From the NCBI GenBank assembly GCA_024403055.1, contig JAKSSO010000007.1:1-36223 (forward strand): a stretch of 36,223 nt of DNA, read 5' to 3'. The DNA is from Mogibacterium sp. (GTDB lineage: Bacteria > Bacillota > Clostridia > Peptostreptococcales > Anaerovoracaceae). Shown here piece by piece: positions 32,369 through 36,223 of this stretch. Numbering within the stretch: position 1 is the first letter of the stretch; each line of letters opens with the position of its first letter. The position numbers and the translations under genes were made by a program. The notes beneath the pieces were generated by a model. It saw nothing but the letters and a program-made list of their open reading frames with translations. It was not told the origin of the DNA and made no database searches.

Positions 32369-33421
32369 ATGAAAAACCAATTCAATCTTAATCTAATAAG
32401 CAAGTATCGAGATGAACTGTTTGGAATAGCAATAATAGCAATTGTTTTTTTTCACTTTTGCGCAAATCATGTGGCTTATTATGGCCCACGGGGTGCAAAT
32501 TCCATACTGTTCAATTTCACAGAGCACTATTTACAGTATGTGGGAAGTATTGGTGTAGAGATTTTTGTGTTTCTTTCCGGCGTAGGTTTGTATTACTCTT
32601 TTTCCAAGAATAGCGATACAAAATGTTTTTTCAAAAAAAGAGGCAAAAGAATCTTGACGCCATACCTTATCATTGGTATTTCGTTTTGGACGATAAAGGA
32701 TTTGATTATTCTAAAAAAAGGTATAGCAGCTTTTGTAAAGGATTTAAGTTTTTATTCTTTTTTTAGTGATGGAGTCCGTACAATATGGTATATCTTTTTA
32801 ATGATTGTTTTATACCTTCTTTTTCCAAGCATATATTATATTATTCATGAAAAAAAGATAAAAGGCGGATTCGCAGTATTGCTGCTAATTACATTAATTT
32901 TTCCTGCTGTTTTAATGTTGATTAATAATGTGTTGTATTCAAATATTAGTATAGCCATAACACGGATCCCTATTTTTATAGTGGGGGTTTATGCAGGACG
33001 TTTAGTAAAAGAAGAGCATACAATTGATTATAATGCGTTGGTTATACTGGTAGCTAGTTTGTTTATCGTAGGTATTAAAGCAAAAAGAGTAAATTTAGTG
33101 TCGTACATTAGTAGATATATTGATGGGTGTTATTCTCTTGCAATAATTGCTTTTTTAATATGCATTCTTGAACTAGTAAATAACACAATTATATGGAAAA
33201 AGTATATATGTGGACTTTTTAGGTTTGCTGGGAAATACTCACTGGAACTATATTTGACGCATGTGACATTAAGAAATCTTATGGGAACCGTTGGAATGCC
33301 GAGGTACCGCACATCGGTATATTGTGCTATGGTTGTTGTTGCGGTGGTGCTGTCTTTGCTTCTTAATAAATTATGTAAATCGATTAATAACTTAAAACTT
33401 TCAAAAAATAAATCTGGATAA
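32369..33421 (+). CDS. Acyltransferase 3 (OafA/WecH-type) membrane protein, 350 aa
   Basis: This is an integral membrane protein with about ten hydrophobic segments. The N-terminal RDELFGIAIIAIVFFHF, with the arginine/His pair, and VGVEIF-like GSIGVEIFVFLSGVGLYYSF are typical of the acyltransferase-3 family, as are KKRGKRILTPYLI and YSLELYLTHV near the end. Such proteins O-acetylate surface sugars using cytoplasmic acetyl-CoA. It starts 3 bases after the TagF-type gene, so the two are translated together. The precise acceptor is unknown. Confidence 0.88.
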   Translation: MKNQFNLNLISKYRDELFGIAIIAIVFFHFCANHVAYYGPRGANSILFNFTEHYLQYVGSIGVEIFVFLSGVGLYYSFSKNSDTKCFFKKRGKRILTPYLIIGISFWTIKDLIILKKGIAAFVKDLSFYSFFSDGVRTIWYIFLMIVLYLLFPSIYYIIHEKKIKGGFAVLLLITLIFPAVLMLINNVLYSNISIAITRIPIFIVGVYAGRLVKEEHTIDYNALVILVASLFIVGIKAKRVNLVSYISRYIDGCYSLAIIAFLICILELVNNTIIWKKYICGLFRFAGKYSLELYLTHVTLRNLMGTVGMPRYRTSVYCAMVVVAVVLSLLLNKLCKSINNLKLSKNKSG

Positions 33422-33674
33422 AAAATGGAACAATAGAATTATTGCGATTTAGTGAGTTGCTATATAATACATCAGGTTACGCAGGCATTTAGACAAATTT
33501 AGTTTGACAATGAACTTGTCTTAAAATGAATTATAATCTATTTGTGGAAAAAGGTTTCCTGGTGAGGATATTGAGATACAGGTATTTACTATATATGTAT
33601 CGATTATTGTCTTTTCGGTATTATTTACCAGTATAGCGGAGTTTTGCATCAATAAAAAGAGAAAGGCTGCGTAA
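33422..33674 (+). other. 253-base intergenic region with a possible unannotated membrane peptide frame
   Basis: A reading frame ending TAA at 33672-33674, immediately before the next ATG, encodes EIQVFTIYVSIIVFSVLFTS followed by a basic tail ending KKRKAA. It looks like a one-helix membrane peptide. No ATG, GTG or TTG starts that frame near GGTGAGG (33561-33567); ATT 33570 or ATA 33576 are the only candidates. It may be a remnant or a sequence-error-shifted gene. TATAAT at 33532-33537 with TTGACA at 33504-33509 is a promoter-like pair, but the 22-base spacing is too long. Confidence 0.3.
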
Positions 33675-35375
33675 ATGAAAGAAATAGTAAAAACAACAAA
33701 CATTGCATATATTACTGATATTTCATGGGAACGAATATTTCTTAACCTAACGATTGAGTCTTCAATTGATGCTGATTTAAAATTCAGTTTGGTCAGATCG
33801 TCAAAAGTAAACGAGGAAGATTATATTTATGATGAAGATATTGTGCAATATCGAATTATAGAAGAACACGAAATAAAATACCAAAAAAGAGACAAAAATA
33901 CATACTATTTTTGTCTAAATATGTCTACTCTTGACGGCAGATCATTTCTTGACAATGGTAGATGGAGCTTTGTGTTCCGCGATACGTATGGGAAACTTGC
34001 AGGGGTGTGCTCAATGACAACAGCAGTTGCATATTCTTTAGCAGAAAAAGATAAGATATACAGATATGGTAGGAATGGCAAATATTCATACAATGTGTAT
34101 TTTACTACTAACTGTCCGGACGGGGAGACTCTCATACCTGTACTGAACTCTAGATTTATGATTATGAATCCTAATTGGAGGAATTCATATAAGATAAGTG
34201 AAAGAAAAACTGTAAAAGGGAAATTCAGGTGTCTTCTCAAAAAAATCAAGTTAGGAATACTGAATTTTATATACTCTTTTTTAAAGATGTATCATAAAAA
34301 GGGCAAGAATCGAATCCTTTTCATGACCGAAACTAAGCCATATTTATGGGGAAATCTTAAATATATAAATGATAGGCTTATAGAAAGAGGTCTTGATGAA
34401 CAATTTGTACTGGACTACTCCCACAGGATTGCAGTTGGAAATAACAATAACTTCTTTAGCTGGATAAAAACAATTAATAAAGTAGCGAAAGCAGACTATG
34501 TTTTTGTAGATGATTTTGTTCCGATTTTCAATTTCTTGAAATTGGATCCTCATACTCAGTTGATTCAGGTTTGGCATGCAGGCGAAGGTTTTAAATCGGT
34601 TGGCTACAGTCGATTTGGAATAAACGGATCGCCAAGACCTTTCGGAACCGGCCATAAAAAATACAATTATGCGATAACCGGATCACAAAGATTGGTGCAT
34701 ATTTACAGTGAAGTATTTGGAATACCTGAAGATGTTATACTTCCATTGGGTATGGCCAGGCTTGACGGTTTCCTTAACCCTAAAGTAAAGAGAAACAAAA
34801 TAGAAGAAGTATATAGCAAATATCCACAGTTTAAAAACAAAAAGATAATACTGTTTTCGCCAACCTTTAGAGGCGGTAGTCAGAAAGTTGCATACTATGA
34901 TTATAATCAGCTGAACTATAAAGAATTGTATGATCTTTGTGGTGATGAATATATATGGGCATTTAAGATGCATCCTTTTATTAAAGAGAGACCTAGGATC
35001 CCTAAAGAATATAGGGATAAACTTATGGATATCAGTGAATATGAGAATATAAATGATTTATACTACATTACAGACGTGATGGTAACTGATTATTCTTCTG
35101 CTTACTATGAATTCTCGTTGATGGACAAGCCAATAGTTTTCTTTACATATGATAGGGAAATATATGAGCTTACGAGAGGTGTTCATAAACCAATTAAGGA
35201 AACTGCGCCAGGAAAGGTTTGTGATACTTTTGAAGAAATGATCGAAACAATCAGAAAAGAAGATTTCGATTTTGATAAAACGATTCAATTCAAAAAGGAA
35301 AATTTCGGAAACTATGAGGGTAATGCGGCTGATAAAATAATTGACTATCTGTTGTTATCGAAGAAGGAGAAGTAA
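33675..35375 (+). CDS. TagF/TarL-type polyol-phosphate transferase with N-terminal beta domain, 566 aa
   Basis: Residues about 1-170 look like a beta-sandwich domain. A very basic amphipathic stretch (about 178-215) may bind the membrane. From about 215 to 560 the glycerophosphotransferase domain carries ILFMTETKPYLWGN, VWHAGEGFKSVGYSR, LPLGMARLDGF, IILFSPTFRGG, FKMHPFI and VMVTDYSSAYYEFSLMDKPIVF. Its domain layout recalls TarF/TarL-like polymerases. GAAAGG precedes the ATG. The cytidylyltransferase gene follows with no gap, which suggests the two supply and use the same CDP-polyol. Whether the polyol is glycerol or ribitol cannot be told. Confidence 0.87.
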   Translation: MKEIVKTTNIAYITDISWERIFLNLTIESSIDADLKFSLVRSSKVNEEDYIYDEDIVQYRIIEEHEIKYQKRDKNTYYFCLNMSTLDGRSFLDNGRWSFVFRDTYGKLAGVCSMTTAVAYSLAEKDKIYRYGRNGKYSYNVYFTTNCPDGETLIPVLNSRFMIMNPNWRNSYKISERKTVKGKFRCLLKKIKLGILNFIYSFLKMYHKKGKNRILFMTETKPYLWGNLKYINDRLIERGLDEQFVLDYSHRIAVGNNNNFFSWIKTINKVAKADYVFVDDFVPIFNFLKLDPHTQLIQVWHAGEGFKSVGYSRFGINGSPRPFGTGHKKYNYAITGSQRLVHIYSEVFGIPEDVILPLGMARLDGFLNPKVKRNKIEEVYSKYPQFKNKKIILFSPTFRGGSQKVAYYDYNQLNYKELYDLCGDEYIWAFKMHPFIKERPRIPKEYRDKLMDISEYENINDLYYITDVMVTDYSSAYYEFSLMDKPIVFFTYDREIYELTRGVHKPIKETAPGKVCDTFEEMIETIRKEDFDFDKTIQFKKENFGNYEGNAADKIIDYLLLSKKEK

Positions 35376-36110
35376 ATGGAGAGGGTTATAGCAATAATAT
35401 TTGCAGGCGGAAGCGGAGTAAGAATGGGTGCTGGTAAGCCAAAACAATTTCTTGAAGTAGATGGTAGACCGATTATCATACATACTCTTGATATCTTTGA
35501 AGAAAGTCCGACAATTGATGAAATATATATTGCTTGCAAAGAGGATTACATTGACAAATTAAAGAAACTTGTTAAGAGGTACGATATAAGTAAAGTCAAA
35601 GATATCGTTCCCGGTGGAACAACTGCTTTGGGATCGGCATACAATGCTCTTAAAGCCGCAAAGAAAAACAATGATAATGACGCAATTGTTCTGATTCATG
35701 ATGGTGTGCGACCTTGCATCGGGAATGATTTGATAGAGACAGTAGTAGAAAAAACCTGTAAGTATGGAGCGGTTGTCACATGCACGCCGCTATATGAAAC
35801 TCCGGTAATTAGTAAGTCTGGTGAATTTGTAGATGATTCACCAAAGAGGTCAGATTGTTATACAGCACAGGCTCCACAAAGTTTCAGATTGGGAGAAATC
35901 CTAGCTGCACATGATGAGGTCAGAGAGAATAATCCGGAATATACTGATATAGTGGATAGCTGTACGCTTATGAGGAGTATTGGTAAAAGGGTTGCGTTAG
36001 TCAATGGTCCGAGAGGAAATATTAAAGTAACTACACCGGAAGATCTATATATTTTCATGGCTATGCTAGACTATCAGAGGAATCAGGATGCGTTTGGTAT
36101 AAATAATTAA
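35376..36110 (+). CDS. IspD/TarI-family cytidylyltransferase, 244 aa
   Basis: This is a CTP-dependent sugar/polyol-phosphate cytidylyltransferase. The nucleotide-binding loop is IFAGGSGVRMGAGKPKQFL, then HDGVRP (metal and CTP region), YTAQAPQSFR and NIKVTTPEDLYI. This family includes IspD (methylerythritol phosphate) and TarI (ribitol-5-phosphate). ATG follows the TagF/TarL-type stop directly, with AAGGAG in the preceding gene's last codons, so TarI-like activity for wall polymer synthesis fits the context best. A TarJ-like reductase, if present, would lie beyond the window. The exact substrate is undecided. Confidence 0.82.
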   Translation: MERVIAIIFAGGSGVRMGAGKPKQFLEVDGRPIIIHTLDIFEESPTIDEIYIACKEDYIDKLKKLVKRYDISKVKDIVPGGTTALGSAYNALKAAKKNNDNDAIVLIHDGVRPCIGNDLIETVVEKTCKYGAVVTCTPLYETPVISKSGEFVDDSPKRSDCYTAQAPQSFRLGEILAAHDEVRENNPEYTDIVDSCTLMRSIGKRVALVNGPRGNIKVTTPEDLYIFMAMLDYQRNQDAFGINN

Positions 36111-36223
36111 AACAGAACATATCGATTGACATGAATTGTAATGTATACAATAAAGCCCTACGATTTTATGTAAATGTTAATGTAATAGTTGACCACAGTG
36201 ACAACGAAAAAGTTTACCACTAG
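36111..36223 (+). other. Intergenic end of the window
   Basis: I see no gene in these 113 bases. TTGACA at 36126-36131 and TACAAT at 36146-36151 resemble promoter hexamers but are only 14 bases apart. ATTGTA and TACAAT around 36135-36151 form a small inverted repeat that could be an operator or chance. Confidence 0.3.

Noticed and set aside
33504..33537. TTGACA and TATAAT as a promoter
   Set aside because: The 22-base spacing is too long for sigma-A; kept only as a note in the intergenic entry.

Overview
The window looks like chromosome of an anaerobic, low-to-moderate GC Gram-positive bacterium of the Clostridia. The support is strong AGGAGG-type ribosome binding sites, sigma-A-like promoters that often have an extended -10, oxygen-sensitive Fe-S enzyme families (2-hydroxyacyl-CoA dehydratase type, a ferredoxin-tailed aldo/keto reductase, an acetyl-CoA-synthase-like protein), a zinc-type ribosomal protein L31, and TagF-type glycerophosphotransferases. 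A relative of the Eubacteriales family XIII / Anaerovoracaceae is my guess, but the sequence alone does not prove it.

Region 1 (1-8919) is the most unusual part. It is a run of plus-strand genes built from two copies of a module: a small dehydratase-type subunit (B), an oversized partner subunit (A), and a tiny one-helix membrane protein. The first B gene is cut by the window edge; only its last codons remain, and they match the tail of the second B protein. Between the modules lie htpG (Hsp90) and a CooC-like MinD-type ATPase with a CxC motif. The second module also carries the ASKHA activator ATPase that normally drives this enzyme family. I read it as a membrane-tethered, ATP-driven low-potential reductase or dehydratase with its own maturation factors. 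The substrate is unknown.

Region 2 (8950-14148) is a nucleoside ABC uptake operon (BMP-family lipoprotein, double ATPase, two permeases). It ends in a terminator that forms part of a 265-bp inverted repeat. That repeat is related to a palindrome upstream of htpG, and a truncated third copy lies just downstream.

Region 3 (14497-19190) has a zinc-type medium-chain dehydrogenase and an ATC-hydrolase-family protein on the plus strand. Facing them is a minus-strand nucleoside salvage operon, cdd-deoC-udp-deoB, which degrades what Region 2 imports.

Region 4 (19243-22421) has a stand-alone protein resembling the central domain of acetyl-CoA synthase but lacking the nickel site, a ferredoxin-tailed aldo/keto reductase, a small membrane protein, rpmE behind a structured leader, and a Nudix hydrolase.

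Region 5 (22456-36223) is a cell-envelope region. It holds a PlsC acyltransferase, a secreted transglutaminase-like wall protein, an MBOAT/DHHW O-acylation pair with a small membrane-anchored partner, three TagF-type polymerases (one fused to a GT2 glycosyltransferase), an acyltransferase-3 protein and an IspD/TarI cytidylyltransferase. From about 27.7 kb onward the DNA is visibly much richer in A+T than the first 22 kb, as is common in exchanged surface-polymer islands. I saw no rRNA, tRNA, CRISPR array, insertion sequence or phage gene.
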